Source: Paenibacillus sp. OV219
Lineage (GTDB): Bacteria; Bacillota; Bacilli; Paenibacillales; Paenibacillaceae
NCBI RefSeq assembly: GCF_900110075.1
Contig: NZ_FOCJ01000001.1
Location: forward strand, 434,001 to 498,000
Length of the DNA stretch: 64,000 bases
Reading direction: 5' to 3'
Shown: piece after piece, positions 43,261 to 52,752 of the stretch
Numbering within the stretch: the stretch's first letter is position 1
Layout of the letters: each line of letters begins with the position of its first letter
Notes under the pieces: model-generated
Seen by the model: the letters and a program-made list of their open reading frames with translations, nothing else
Database searches by the model: none
Told to the model about the DNA's origin: nothing
Program-made: the position numbers and the translations under genes

Positions 43261-44007
43261 TTGTCTAATATTGCAAACGGTAAATTGTCGCAAGCTGAGC
43301 TTGAATTCTACGAGAAGAACGGCTACACCTTATTTAAGAATCAACTGTTCAGCACTGAGAAACAGGCGGAACTTACAAATATTTTCGAGGAACAATGGAG
43401 TGTGCTTGGACGTCGCTTGAACAGCGAGCTGGATACACCGCATTTCCGCGACGAGCGACTCTTGAAGTTTCTGATGAGCGACGAAGTGCTTGATCTTGTT
43501 GAGCCGATTATCGGGCCGAACATCGGTCTATGGTCGTCCCATTTCATCTGCAAAGAGCCGCTGATCGGCAAGCCGACGCCATGGCATGAAGATTCCGCGT
43601 ATTGGAAAGGCCGTTTGACTAGCTACGACAAGATCGCTACAGTATGGCTTGCGATTGACCGCAGCACCAAAGAAAATGGCTGCATGCGCGTTATTCCAGG
43701 CACGCATAGTAACGGCTTCTCCGACTACGAAGATGTCGATACGGATGACGATATTTTCACCATCCAAATTAAAAATATTAACGATGCCGAAGCGGTCTAC
43801 TTCGAGCTTGAGCCGGGCGAATGCTCGATTCATGACTCGCGCATTATTCACGGTGCTACGGCGAACACAAGCGAGATGCGTCGCTGCGGCTACACGATGC
43901 GCTACTTCTCCACAGAGGCAAGCGTGATTCCGGAGAAGAACAGTGGCCACAAAATTTGGCTGGCTCGCGGCAAAGACATCGCGGGAAGCAATTTCGTTAA
44001 CGTATAA
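43261..44007 (+). CDS. Phytanoyl-CoA dioxygenase (PhyH)-family oxygenase, second
   Basis: 248 residues starting with TTG at 43261, nine bases after AGGAGG; a longer reading would begin inside the ribosome site. Metal site His109-x-Asp111 (TPWHEDSAYW), distal His197 (RIIHGATANT) and Arg207 (MRRCGYTMRY) are intact. It is clearly not a duplicate of the previous gene: motif spacing is similar but the sequences differ widely. EKNGYTLFKNQLF matches the family N-terminus. Followed at 44 bases by an AraC regulator in the same direction. Two different hydroxylations of one substrate, or of two, are possible. Confidence 0.92.
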   Translation: MSNIANGKLSQAELEFYEKNGYTLFKNQLFSTEKQAELTNIFEEQWSVLGRRLNSELDTPHFRDERLLKFLMSDEVLDLVEPIIGPNIGLWSSHFICKEPLIGKPTPWHEDSAYWKGRLTSYDKIATVWLAIDRSTKENGCMRVIPGTHSNGFSDYEDVDTDDDIFTIQIKNINDAEAVYFELEPGECSIHDSRIIHGATANTSEMRRCGYTMRYFSTEASVIPEKNSGHKIWLARGKDIAGSNFVNV

Positions 44008-44051
44008 TAAGAACAATTTGAGCGAATTGAGAGCGTGGAGGGGAACTTGTG

Positions 44052-44900
44052 ATGAGCGTCTATAAAGGACCGGAACGATTGACGAATGACCGATATATGA
44101 CCTTGTCCGCTCCTTTCCGCTTGTTCAAGCATTCAATTGACGGGCTTATCGATACACATTGGCATGAGTTTTTTGAAATGGCCTTTGTGGTTTCCGGTTC
44201 GGGTACTCATATGTTGAACGGGGTGCCCTTGCGCTTGACGCGGGGCGCCGCTTTTTTGCTGTCACCGGCGGATTTCCACAGCTTGGAGCCGGACCCGGGC
44301 GAGACACTGCAGCTGTACGATTTTATATTTAATGATCATTTCATACGCGAGCCGTTGCCGGAGCTGCTGTTCGATCATCGGACGGCGTACACGCACTGGT
44401 ATGTGGAGGAGCAGATCGCTGAGCTTGAGCAGGAATACGAACGGATCTGGGAAGAGTCGATCACCTGGCAGCCGGAGAGCGAAATTCTCATTCAAGGCAC
44501 TGTTGAACGGCTGCTCATAGATCTATTCCGCAAGTGTCGAGCTGCCGATCAGCAGCAGGGTAGTGATGGAGAGCCGTATCAGGCGCTGCAATCGGCTGTG
44601 CGCAAAGGGCTGATCTATATTCAGCATCACTTCCGTGAGCCGCTGTCGCTCGAGGAAGTCGCAACCTATTGCGGCCTGTCTGCCAACTACTTCAGCGAAT
44701 GCTTCCGCAAAGGGACAGGCTCTACGTTCCAAAGCTATCTGCAGGAAGTGCGGTTGCAATTCGCGCGGTCGCTGATCAAGACGACTCAGTTGCCGATTAC
44801 GGAGATCTGCTTCGCTTCCGGCTTTAATACGCTGCCGCACTTTGAGCGGGCGTTCAAGAAGCGGTTCCTGCTGCCGCCGAGGGAGTATCGGAAACAATAA
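44052..44900 (+). CDS. AraC-family regulator
   Basis: 282 residues. An N-terminal cupin (~25-110; DTHWHEFFEMAFVVSGSGTH, NGVPLRLTRGAAFLLSPADF) and a C-terminal double helix-turn-helix (LSLEEVATYCGLSANYFSEC; LPITEICFASGFNTLPHFER) ending in FLLPPREYRK. ATG 44052 is chosen over GTG 44049 for its eight-base distance from GGAGGGG. Co-directional with the second PhyH gene and probably co-transcribed, it may autoregulate that unit. The group now has two AraC proteins, one per PhyH gene. Confidence 0.93.
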   Translation: MSVYKGPERLTNDRYMTLSAPFRLFKHSIDGLIDTHWHEFFEMAFVVSGSGTHMLNGVPLRLTRGAAFLLSPADFHSLEPDPGETLQLYDFIFNDHFIREPLPELLFDHRTAYTHWYVEEQIAELEQEYERIWEESITWQPESEILIQGTVERLLIDLFRKCRAADQQQGSDGEPYQALQSAVRKGLIYIQHHFREPLSLEEVATYCGLSANYFSECFRKGTGSTFQSYLQEVRLQFARSLIKTTQLPITEICFASGFNTLPHFERAFKKRFLLPPREYRKQ

Positions 44901-44956
44901 TGAGTGACGACTCTCAACGTGAATGAAAATGTAAGCTCATATCGTTCAGCAAAGAG

Positions 44957-44994
44957 GATGGCTCCTGTCTTTATAGGGAGCCATCTTTTTATTT
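44957..44994 (+). terminator. Terminator after AraC gene
   Basis: GATGGCTCC (44957-44965) pairs perfectly with GGAGCCATC (44977-44985), then TTTTTATTTT. Confidence 0.9.
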
Positions 44995-45116
44995 TCCAGG
45001 AAGGGAAGGTGTGAACACTTTGCCATTTTCAGTGTCAACGATTGATGTAGACTTTTTAAATAGTAGATTATATTTTCTCGATATCAGGTTGTTTAATAAA
45101 TTATTGAATAGGGACT

Positions 45117-46827
45117 TTGGAACTAATTGGCGAAATTTTGCTGGGGACAGGGGCGCATGTGTTTACCATCGATATGAGTGCAGGAATCGATCCGACGCTG
45201 ACGGTAACGATCAGCGATACGGTGACCGCAACCGTTCCAGCTGCACCGACGAATGTGTCAGCAGTCGCTGGGAACGGGCGAGCAACGATTACCTTTACTG
45301 CACCAACAGACAATGGTGGAAGTGCCATTACAGAGTATGAAGTGACAGCTTGGCCAGGAGATATTAAGGTGTCCGGATCCGCAAGTCCGATTATATTCAC
45401 AGGATTGATTGACCAATGGAAGGGGCTACACCTTTACGGTGAAGGCGATTAATGGTGTGGGCAAGAGTGTGGCGTCCATCGCTTCAAATTCCGTTGTGCC
45501 GGTCACGCCGTCCAACAATAGCAATGGCGCTGATAGCGGAAACATCACTCCAACAGAGCCGGCTATGCCAGAGTCTACAGACGTTATTGTATTAGTCAAT
45601 GGCAAGGTGGAGAACATGGGGAAGGCCACTGCAACCACAGTGAATGGTCAAACCGTAACTACAGTAGCTGTCGACCAAAAGAAGCTGGAAGAGAAGCTCA
45701 TAGCAGAAGGTCAAGGAGCAGTAGTTACGATTCCAGTAAGTACGAATTCTGCTGTCGTTGTTGGTGAACTGAACGGTCAAATGGTTAAAAATATGGAGAA
45801 CAAGCAGGCGGTAGTAGTAATCAAAACGGATCAAGCAACGTATACGCTCCCTGCACAGCAAATCAACATAGACGCCATTTCTAACCAAATTGGAAAGTCG
45901 GCTGCCTTGCAAGACATTAAGATTCAGATCGAAATTGCTACATCGACAGCGGATACGGTGAAAGTGGTTGAAAGTGCAGCAGAGCAAGGAACATTTACAC
46001 TTGTCGTATCTCCGGTTAACTTTACCGTCAGAGGTATATACGAGGATACGACATTTGAAATTTCCAAGTTCAACGCTTATGTGGAACGGACGATTGCCAT
46101 ACCTGATGGTGTAGACCCGAACAAGATTACGACAGGTATTGTGGTGGATCCTGACGGAACGGTTCGCCATGTGCCGACGAAAGTCGTTCATATCGAAGGA
46201 AAGTACTACGCTATAATCAACAGTATAACCAACAGTACTTACACCGTCGTGTGGCACCCGATTGAGTTCAGTGATGTAGCAAATCATTGGGCGAAGAATG
46301 CGGCTAACGATATGGGATCGAGGATGGTCATTAGCGGGTTCGACAATGGCTTGTTCAATCCAAATCAAGCTATAACCCGCGCGGAGTTCGCGGCTATCAT
46401 TGTTCGCGGATTAGGTTTAAAGCTGGAGAACGGAGCGAGTGGCTTCTCAGATGTGTTAGAGTCAGATTGGTACAGCAGTGCCATTAAGGCAGCTTATGCT
46501 TATCACTTAATCAATGGTTTTGAAGATGGAACATTCCGCCCGAATGACAAAATCACTCGTGAACAAGCGATGGTGATCATTGACAAAGCAATGACGATCA
46601 CTAACTTGAAAGCAGAGCTTTCCGTTCAATCGTCCGACGTGGTACTTCAACCGTATGCAGATGCGGCAGATGCATCCATATGGGCAAGAAGCAGCATAGC
46701 TAATTGTGTGCAAGCTGGGGTTGTATCGGGAGAAAGCAGCACAGAGCTAGCACCGAAGAACAATATGACAAGGGCAGAGGTTGCTATGATTGTGGAGCGA
46801 CTTCTTCAAAAGTCAAAACTGATCTAA
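45117..46827 (+). pseudogene. SLH-domain surface protein, 5'-truncated and frameshifted
   Basis: The first frame opens after a TGA at 45105 with no signal peptide; it reads the end of a CBM_X2-type Ig module ([20 protein letters not shown]) and most of a fibronectin III domain ([20 protein letters not shown]). At 45404-45411 the 4-bp unit ATTG is doubled. Removing one copy restores [20 protein letters not shown] across the junction. The second frame continues for ~470 residues through an Asn/Ser linker, a beta-rich region typical of Paenibacillus envelope proteins, and three SLH domains (VANHWAKNAANDM, SDVLESDWYSSAIKAAY, ADASIWARSSIANCV) that would anchor it to wall polymer. The N-terminal modules and signal peptide are gone, so it is not secreted as it stands. 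Confidence 0.82.
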
Positions 46828-46848
46828 TGTCTGTGAGCATTTGACAAG

Positions 46849-46885
46849 TAAGCCATGCCGATTACGAACAGGCATGGCTTATTGT
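46849..46885 (+). terminator. Terminator after SLH pseudogene
   Basis: TAAGCCATGCC (46849-46859) pairs perfectly with GGCATGGCTTA (46871-46881), then TTG. Confidence 0.8.
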
Positions 46886-46913
46886 AACTTCGTTTGAGTC
46901 GGAGGGTTTCTGG

Positions 46914-47768
46914 ATGAGAAGTGAACAAGAAATGATGAAGCTCCTTCTAGATTTTGCGATTCATGATGACCGAATTCGGTTGGTAACATTGGAAGGTTCG
47001 CGCACAAACAAGGCGATTGCTCCCGACACATTCCAAGATTATGATATTTCTTACTTTGTCACCGATATGGATTCCTTCAGAGAGAAAGACCAGTGGCTTT
47101 CCGTTTTCGGGAAACGTATCATGATGCAGAAACCCGAGGATATGGAGCTTTTTCCGAACGAATTAGGCAATTGGTTCTCCTATTTAATGCTGTTTGAGGA
47201 TGGAACCAAAGTAGACCTGACCCTCATTCCGCTTCTTGAAGCGGAGGAGTATTTTGCAGGGAGCGACGGTTTGGTTGAGCTACTGCTTGACAAGGATACT
47301 CTGATCAAGAGGGAAATAATCGCAACGGATCGTCAGCATTGGATTACGAAGCCGAGTGCAAGAGAATTCGATGATTGCTGCAATGAATTTTGGATGGTTT
47401 CAACATATGTCGTAAAAGGGTTAGCGAGAAAGGAAATTCTGTTTGCGATTGATCATTTACATGGTATTGCAAGACCTAACTTATTGCGAATGATGGCTTG
47501 GTCCATCGGAATAGAGCATGGATATACCTTCAGCGTAGGGAAGAACTATAAATTTATTAATCGGTATCTCCCTGGTGAAGATTGGGAACAGCTGCTGTCA
47601 ACCTATTCGGAGAATGGGTATAAGGAAATGTGGCAGTCTTTATTCACTTGTTATGAGTTATTTAGAAAATATTCAAAAAAAGTATCGGAAGCTCTAGGGT
47701 ATGAGTATCCAGATTATGATGATGCCATTACGAAGTATACGGGTACTGTTTATCATTCGTTGCCGTGA
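46914..47768 (+). CDS. Aminoglycoside 6-adenylyltransferase (ANT(6)-I / AadE family)
   Basis: 284 residues, the family length. RLVTLEGSRTN and QDYDISYFVTD give the nucleotidyltransferase GS...DxD motif, with KVDLTLIPLLEAEEYF the third acidic strand. WWV-like region reads FWMVSTYVVKGLARKEILFA; RMMAWSIGIEHGY follows. These match streptomycin 6-adenylyltransferases of Gram-positives. It should transfer AMP from ATP to the 6-OH of streptomycin. Bacilli carry intrinsic chromosomal copies (AadK-like), and no mobile element is seen here, so intrinsic origin is likely. The base composition is more AT-rich than genes on either side. GGAGG precedes the ATG. Confidence 0.92.
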   Translation: MRSEQEMMKLLLDFAIHDDRIRLVTLEGSRTNKAIAPDTFQDYDISYFVTDMDSFREKDQWLSVFGKRIMMQKPEDMELFPNELGNWFSYLMLFEDGTKVDLTLIPLLEAEEYFAGSDGLVELLLDKDTLIKREIIATDRQHWITKPSAREFDDCCNEFWMVSTYVVKGLARKEILFAIDHLHGIARPNLLRMMAWSIGIEHGYTFSVGKNYKFINRYLPGEDWEQLLSTYSENGYKEMWQSLFTCYELFRKYSKKVSEALGYEYPDYDDAITKYTGTVYHSLP

Positions 47769-47783
47769 ACACTATATAAATCT

Positions 47784-47832
47784 AGTGCCCAAGATAGAAG
47801 TCTTCGAGACTTCCTCAAGGGCACTTTCTTTT
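47784..47832 (+). terminator. Terminator after ANT(6) gene
   Basis: AGTGCCC (47784-47790) pairs with GGGCACT (47819-47825) with an inner GAAGTC/GACTTC helix, then TTCTTTT. Confidence 0.8.
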
Positions 47833-47840
47833 GTGAAGCA

Positions 47841-48017
47841 CTAATAGAATCTAACGCCTTCCGTCGGAATTCCGCTCAAGTGGTCCACAAGATCAGCTAC
47901 ATTCTCACAACTCGCCTGGCTCCCCCAATGTAGATCCCTGAAGTACACTCTTTGGCTCATTTCGCCGTAATCAGACGGAACATTTGCTGGAGTGAATCTA
48001 GCAAAATCGCATTTTGC
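47841..48017 (-). pseudogene. Possible coding remnant of 58 codons without a start
   Basis: Between two in-frame stops the minus strand reads a protein-like sequence with no start codon: AKCDFARFTPANVPSDYGEM, SQRVYFRDLHWGSQASCENV and ADLVDHLSGIPTEGVRFY. The composition (aromatics, balanced charge) looks like real protein rather than chance. I do not recognise the family. It may be the 3' end of a lost gene; it could also be noise. The rest of the 304-base gap before 48073 holds only the terminator. Confidence 0.3.
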
Positions 48018-48072
48018 CTATGAAATCGGTATACTGATAGAAAAGATAGCTCACAGATATCAAGGAGGATGT

Positions 48073-49206
48073 ATGGCTACTCGATTGATTATTATTTTGA
48101 CGATTTATACGGGTTTGCAGGTTTATATCGGTTGGCATTTGGACTTGTTTATTACCGTGAGTGGCGGGCAGGTGCCTGGCGCGGTCTTCTGGCCTGTGTT
48201 TGCTCTCGTTTCACTCTCATATTTGTTCGCGATGCTGCTCCGCAAATTTCTGCCGAAACCGGTGACAACGCTGTTGAAATGGATCGGTTCTTATTGGATC
48301 GCTCTTATGCAGTACAGTGTGCTTCTGCTGCCGGTGGCGGATTTGGCTGCATGGGGGATGCGCGCTGCTTCGATGACAAGACAGGATTCGATAGTAGCGT
48401 CAGGCTGGGCGGTTATTGCTGCACTTGTACTCATTATGGCGCGAGGGTCGCGCAACGCATGGAGCCCCGTTGTTCGCGAGTATGAAGTGACGATTCCGAA
48501 GTCCGCTGGCAGCTTGAAACAGCTGCGGCTTGCAGTTGCTTCCGACCTTCATCTTGGCATGACTGTCGGTCGCAAGCATCTGCAGCGGCTCGTGGACGGA
48601 GTTAATGCTTTGAAGCCTGACCTTGTTCTACTTCCTGGCGATGTGCTTGACGATGCAGTTGAACCGTTCATTCGCAATCATTACGCCAAACAGCTCGCAC
48701 AGATCAAGTCTAAGTACGGCACATACGCGGTGCTCGGCAACCACGAATATTATGGCGGCGGTATCGATACGTATGTCCAGGCGATGAAAGAGGTCGGCAT
48801 CCCTGTGATGCTCGATGACCATGTCCTCATTGGCGACAGCTTCCATCTAATCGGGCGCAAGGATAAGACAGATCATGCTCGCAAGAATGTAGCTGCATTA
48901 GTCGCGGACCTAGACACGAAGCTGCCGATCATTCTGATGGATCATCAACCTAGCGCAATTCGTGAAATCGCCGATGGTGGCGTCGATCTGTCGCTTCACG
49001 GGCATACGCACAAGGGCCAAATGGCACCGAACCATCTCGTGACGCGCCGCATCTTCGAGCTCGATTATGGATACAAGCATATAGCAGAGCGCTTGCACGC
49101 ATTCGTCTCTTCCGGGTTCGGCACGTGGGGACCGCCGATTCGGCTTGGCAGCCGGAGCGAAATATGGTCGATCACCGTTAACTTTACCTCCCATAACAAC
49201 AAATAG
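48073..49206 (+). CDS. Membrane-anchored metallophosphoesterase (YkuE/YaeI-like)
   Basis: 377 residues. Four membrane helices in the first ~120 residues lead to a calcineurin-like domain (~150-370): LAVASDLHLG (DxH), LLPGDVLDD (GDxxD), AVLGNHEYYG (GNHE), ILMDHQPSA and LSLHGHTHKGQM (GHTH). All metal ligands are present. ATG 48073 follows AAGGAGG at short distance; a longer GTG-started reading lacks that site. The homologues include UDP-diacylglucosamine hydrolase-like and lipid pyrophosphate enzymes; here the substrate is probably membrane-linked. It is followed at 78 bases by a large hydrolase. Confidence 0.92.
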   Translation: MATRLIIILTIYTGLQVYIGWHLDLFITVSGGQVPGAVFWPVFALVSLSYLFAMLLRKFLPKPVTTLLKWIGSYWIALMQYSVLLLPVADLAAWGMRAASMTRQDSIVASGWAVIAALVLIMARGSRNAWSPVVREYEVTIPKSAGSLKQLRLAVASDLHLGMTVGRKHLQRLVDGVNALKPDLVLLPGDVLDDAVEPFIRNHYAKQLAQIKSKYGTYAVLGNHEYYGGGIDTYVQAMKEVGIPVMLDDHVLIGDSFHLIGRKDKTDHARKNVAALVADLDTKLPIILMDHQPSAIREIADGGVDLSLHGHTHKGQMAPNHLVTRRIFELDYGYKHIAERLHAFVSSGFGTWGPPIRLGSRSEIWSITVNFTSHNNK

Positions 49207-49284
49207 CTGTTGGTTACGCCTTTCAACCATCGTATAATCGAATAATAGCGTCATTTTACTATTCTGATAGACTAGGAGCCCGAT

Positions 49285-51591
49285 ATGGAACTTGAACTCA
49301 TACCGTCGATACCTGCGCCGCCCGCGCGCGGCAGTATGTGGAAGAGAATGGCGAATTGGCTCTTTGACCGGGGTAAAGCGGCTCCCCAGTTTGATACCGC
49401 TGTATGGAAGGCGGCCATTGCCGGCGTATGGCTGATCTGCAACACGATACTAATTATCGCAGCGCTTGGCATGCCTACAGGCTTCGGCATCCTGTTCGAT
49501 TGTGTGGTTGCGGTCCTGTTCTGCACCATCTTAATGGGGGCGGCTTCGCTCGTTATTGCTTATATTCTTGCTTTACTCTATATACCGATTCCGCGTCTAA
49601 CTGCGGGAGCCAGCTTGTTTACAGGCTGCGTGGTCTGGTATGAATGCGATCAGACGGATCTTGGTGATCCGCTGTCACTCATATTAGCCGCTAGCATTAC
49701 GGCAATTGGCCTTATTGGAGGGCTCGTGATCAGCCTGCTGCTGCACCGCCGCGTGCACATGGCGATCAAGCTTGCGCTTATTGCATCTGTTGCCGCAAGC
49801 ATAATCAGCTTCCGCTATTGGCCGATTAATGAAACGGCTGCGGTTGCGGCTTCTGCAGACGTCCAGTCGGTGGACGAGCAGCAGGTTCAGGCGCTTCTTG
49901 CCGATGATCCTGCGGAGCCTGGATTGTACCGAGTGAAGAGCTTCACGTACGGCAGCGGTGACGATTCGCGCCGTGATGAATACGGCGAAGATGCGGAACT
50001 CATCTCAAAGCCTGTCGACGCTTCTGCTTATATTTCACGTTGGAAGTGGCTGCGCTCCTTGTTCTGGGGCTTTGACGAGAGCGCCCTGCCGGTGAACGGT
50101 CGTGTCTGGATGCCGCAAGGCGAGGGGGAATTCCCGCTCGTGCTGATGGTACACGGCAATCACTTGATGGAACAATTCTCCGACGAAGGCTATGCGTATC
50201 TCGGCGAGCTGCTGGCAAGCCGAGGGTTCATCGCCGTTTCGGTCGATGAGAATTTCTTGAACTATTCGTACTGGGGTAATATCCCTAACAACGATATGAA
50301 GGTGCGGGCATGGATGCTGCTCAAGCATTTGCAGCAAATCGCCGAGTTCAAAGAACAGGCGGGAACACCGTTCTACCACGCGGTTGATCTGAAGAAAATC
50401 GCGCTGATCGGTCATTCTCGAGGCGGTCAGGCCGTTGCGATGGCGGCCGATCGGTCACGTTGGTTCGCTGATGACAAATCATTGGCTAGCTTGAGCAGCA
50501 ATAACGTATCGATTCAAGCAGTAATCGCGATCGCACCAACTGATAACACCGTTGACAAGCAGCAGGCACAGCTGAAGGACACGTATTACTTATCCTTGCA
50601 AGGCGCCAGCGACGGAGATGTCGATACGTTCAACGGCGAGCGACAGTATATCCGTTCCTCATTCTCTTCTGGCTCGGACCGCTTTAAGTCCACACTCTAT
50701 ATTGGTGAAGCGAACCACAGCCGGTTCAATACCGAGTGGGGTACGATGGATGACAGCTTGCCAGGCGGCTTGCTGCTCCGCAGAGCGGGCATGATGGATG
50801 CCGATTACCAACGCGAAGTGGCAAAAGTATACGTGTCCGCCTTCCTTGAAGATGCGTTGCTTGGGAAGAAGGAGTATACGCCGCTCTTCACCGATTATCG
50901 GAGAGGCGCCGCGTGGCTGCCGCAAGCGACGTATATGAACCGCTACGAGGACGGCAGCTTCATACCGCTTGCCCGCAGTGAAGAGGATTATGACAAGACG
51001 ACAGAGAACAGTGGTGTGACAGCAAGCGCCGAGAAGATAATTTGGACCGAAGACTCGGCCAAAGACCGTGACGGTAAGGACAAAGGCACGCGCGGCGCTG
51101 TGCTGCAATGGAAGCAGGGAGACGGCAGCTACACACTGCAGCTGCCCGACTCGCTGACTGCGAAGCTGCAGCAGAATGCAAGCGAAGCGAAGCAGCTGAC
51201 ATTCGCCATGACGAATCTGGCGCAGGATCTGCCTGCGGACAACAGCGGCACAGCTGCCCCGCTTCCAGTCATTGATGTCGAGCTGCAGAGCAAGAACGGC
51301 GCAGTTGCCTTGCTGCCGCTCGCACAATTCAAAGCGGTTATGCCATTGCCATACACGACGTTTACCCGCTTCGCATGGACGGAAAAAACGATAAAGAACG
51401 GCAAGTATAAAGTGCCCTCTGAAGCGGTATTTCAAACGTTCAGCCTGCCGTTCGCGCAGTTCCAGAAGCAGAATGCTGATTTTGATCCGAGCGAGCTTAC
51501 TCGTGTCACGTTCTATTTCACGAGCGACCGGGGCAAAGTGATGCTCGATGATGTCGGCATATGTAAGGTTGTTAACGTCGTAACCGAATAA
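49285..51591 (+). CDS. Membrane-anchored alpha/beta hydrolase with C-terminal beta domain
   Basis: 768 residues. Five predicted membrane helices (~45-180) are followed by an extracytoplasmic alpha/beta-hydrolase domain (~215-550) with oxyanion LVLMVHGNHLM, nucleophile elbow LIGHSRGGQAVAMAAD, VIAIAPTDN and a C-terminal EANHSRFN that may carry the His. The last ~190 residues (~570-766) are beta-rich and end in LDDVGI, like a lectin/CBM-type sandwich. Large for its family. It may be an esterase or depolymerase acting on an extracellular polymer, but no substrate is evident. It ends at a strong terminator. Confidence 0.85.
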   Translation: MELELIPSIPAPPARGSMWKRMANWLFDRGKAAPQFDTAVWKAAIAGVWLICNTILIIAALGMPTGFGILFDCVVAVLFCTILMGAASLVIAYILALLYIPIPRLTAGASLFTGCVVWYECDQTDLGDPLSLILAASITAIGLIGGLVISLLLHRRVHMAIKLALIASVAASIISFRYWPINETAAVAASADVQSVDEQQVQALLADDPAEPGLYRVKSFTYGSGDDSRRDEYGEDAELISKPVDASAYISRWKWLRSLFWGFDESALPVNGRVWMPQGEGEFPLVLMVHGNHLMEQFSDEGYAYLGELLASRGFIAVSVDENFLNYSYWGNIPNNDMKVRAWMLLKHLQQIAEFKEQAGTPFYHAVDLKKIALIGHSRGGQAVAMAADRSRWFADDKSLASLSSNNVSIQAVIAIAPTDNTVDKQQAQLKDTYYLSLQGASDGDVDTFNGERQYIRSSFSSGSDRFKSTLYIGEANHSRFNTEWGTMDDSLPGGLLLRRAGMMDADYQREVAKVYVSAFLEDALLGKKEYTPLFTDYRRGAAWLPQATYMNRYEDGSFIPLARSEEDYDKTTENSGVTASAEKIIWTEDSAKDRDGKDKGTRGAVLQWKQGDGSYTLQLPDSLTAKLQQNASEAKQLTFAMTNLAQDLPADNSGTAAPLPVIDVELQSKNGAVALLPLAQFKAVMPLPYTTFTRFAWTEKTIKNGKYKVPSEAVFQTFSLPFAQFQKQNADFDPSELTRVTFYFTSDRGKVMLDDVGICKVVNVVTE

Positions 51592-51602
51592 CGACTACAA
51601 TA

Positions 51603-51655
51603 AAAACACCGCAGCACACGCGCTATCTTAGGCGCTGGCGACTGCGGTGTTTTTT
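51603..51655. terminator. Bidirectional terminator, hydrolase / lacI gene
   Basis: AAAACACCGCAG (51603-51614) pairs perfectly with CTGCGGTGTTTT (51642-51653); inner CGCGC/GGCGC pairing. Confidence 0.9.
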
Positions 51656-51666
51656 GCTTGCTCTAG

Positions 51667-52698
51667 CTATCGCTCGCTTTCGTCAAGCCGTTTCACGGAC
51701 CGCCTAACAATCAGCTCGGGAGGCAGCACAACTTTTTTCCAAACCGTCTTCTCCGGTCCTTCCCGCTCCCCAATGCGATCAATAAGCAGCTGCATTCCCA
51801 AGTATCCGAACTGGTAAGCCTGCTGCGCCGCTACAGTTATGAATGGGTCCATCTCCGAGTAGAGTCCGAAGTCATCGAAGCAAACAATAGAAATATCTTC
51901 GGGAATGCGTAAGGACCGGGCGCGCAGCAGCTTGATAATGACAACGGCAAGCACATTATTGCCTGCCATAATTGCGGTAGGAAGCGGGTCCATTGAAGCA
52001 ATCCACTGCTCCATCGCATCCACGTCCAGCTCAGGCCCAAAGCTGGTCTCATGCACATAACGTTCATCGAACGAGAGATCGTTCAGCTTCATCGCTTCCT
52101 GAAAGCCCGCAAGCCGCAGGCGAGCGCTGCTGATTGACGCCGAGCCGTTCACGAGCGCGATGCGCCGGTGACCCTGCTCCACCAAATGTTCAACCAATCG
52201 GCGAGCGCCATCACGGCTGTCGCCGAGCACGATGTCGCAAGCGACGCCCGGCACTTCGCGATCGAGCAACACGAATGGCACATCATGCTTGCGCAGTTGT
52301 TCCAGGTGAGGATGCGACGGATCACCGGCAGGCGCAAGCAGCGCACCGTCAACCCGAGTTGTCAGAATCGTGTTGATGTATTCGCCTTCCTTCTCCACGC
52401 TCTCATCGCTATTGCCGAACAGCAGCCGGTAGCCGTTCTTGCGCGCAGCATCCTCGGCTCCGCGGGCAAGTGTAGTATAGAAAGGGTTCATAATGTCTGT
52501 AATAAGCAGAAACAGAATACGCGTCTGCTGAAGGACGAGGCTGCGCGCCATCTGGTTGGGCACATAGCCAAGCTCGTCCATCACTTTTTTTACTTTGGTG
52601 CGCGTTTTATCGCTAATCTTGCCAGTGTTATTGATAACTCTAGAAACGGTCATAGCCGACACATTCGCTTGAGCTGCGATATCGTAGATGGTTACCAT
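51667..52698 (-). CDS. LacI-family regulator of the fucose genes
   Basis: 343 residues. The helix-turn-helix [20 protein letters not shown] then VINNTG is canonical, with the hinge [13 protein letters not shown] binding the minor groove. The periplasmic-binding-like core (~60-340) has [20 protein letters not shown] and [20 protein letters not shown]. It is divergent from fucI, and a LacI-type palindrome overlaps that promoter, so it is almost surely the fuc repressor; L-fucose, fuculose or a phosphate ester could be the inducer. An in-frame plus-strand extension of fucI overlaps this gene antisense but is not coding. Confidence 0.93.
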   Translation of the reverse strand: MVTIYDIAAQANVSAMTVSRVINNTGKISDKTRTKVKKVMDELGYVPNQMARSLVLQQTRILFLLITDIMNPFYTTLARGAEDAARKNGYRLLFGNSDESVEKEGEYINTILTTRVDGALLAPAGDPSHPHLEQLRKHDVPFVLLDREVPGVACDIVLGDSRDGARRLVEHLVEQGHRRIALVNGSASISSARLRLAGFQEAMKLNDLSFDERYVHETSFGPELDVDAMEQWIASMDPLPTAIMAGNNVLAVVIIKLLRARSLRIPEDISIVCFDDFGLYSEMDPFITVAAQQAYQFGYLGMQLLIDRIGEREGPEKTVWKKVVLPPELIVRRSVKRLDESER

Positions 52699-52752
52699 AG
52701 GTTTAAGCTCCTCATAGGTCTAATCATGCATTTATATTACCTAACGGATGGA

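Noticed and set aside
45011-45340. 109-codon plus-strand frame at the start of the SLH region
   Set aside because: A different frame from the fibronectin sequence with a low-complexity N-terminus and no signal peptide; it does not supply the missing start.
45592-46368. 258-codon minus-strand frame opposite the SLH pseudogene
   Set aside because: Its sequence is rich in Cys, Arg and Asn in a way typical of antisense readings, with no family.
50659-51435. 258-codon minus-strand frame opposite the hydrolase
   Set aside because: Shadow of the 768-residue hydrolase frame; composition not protein-like.
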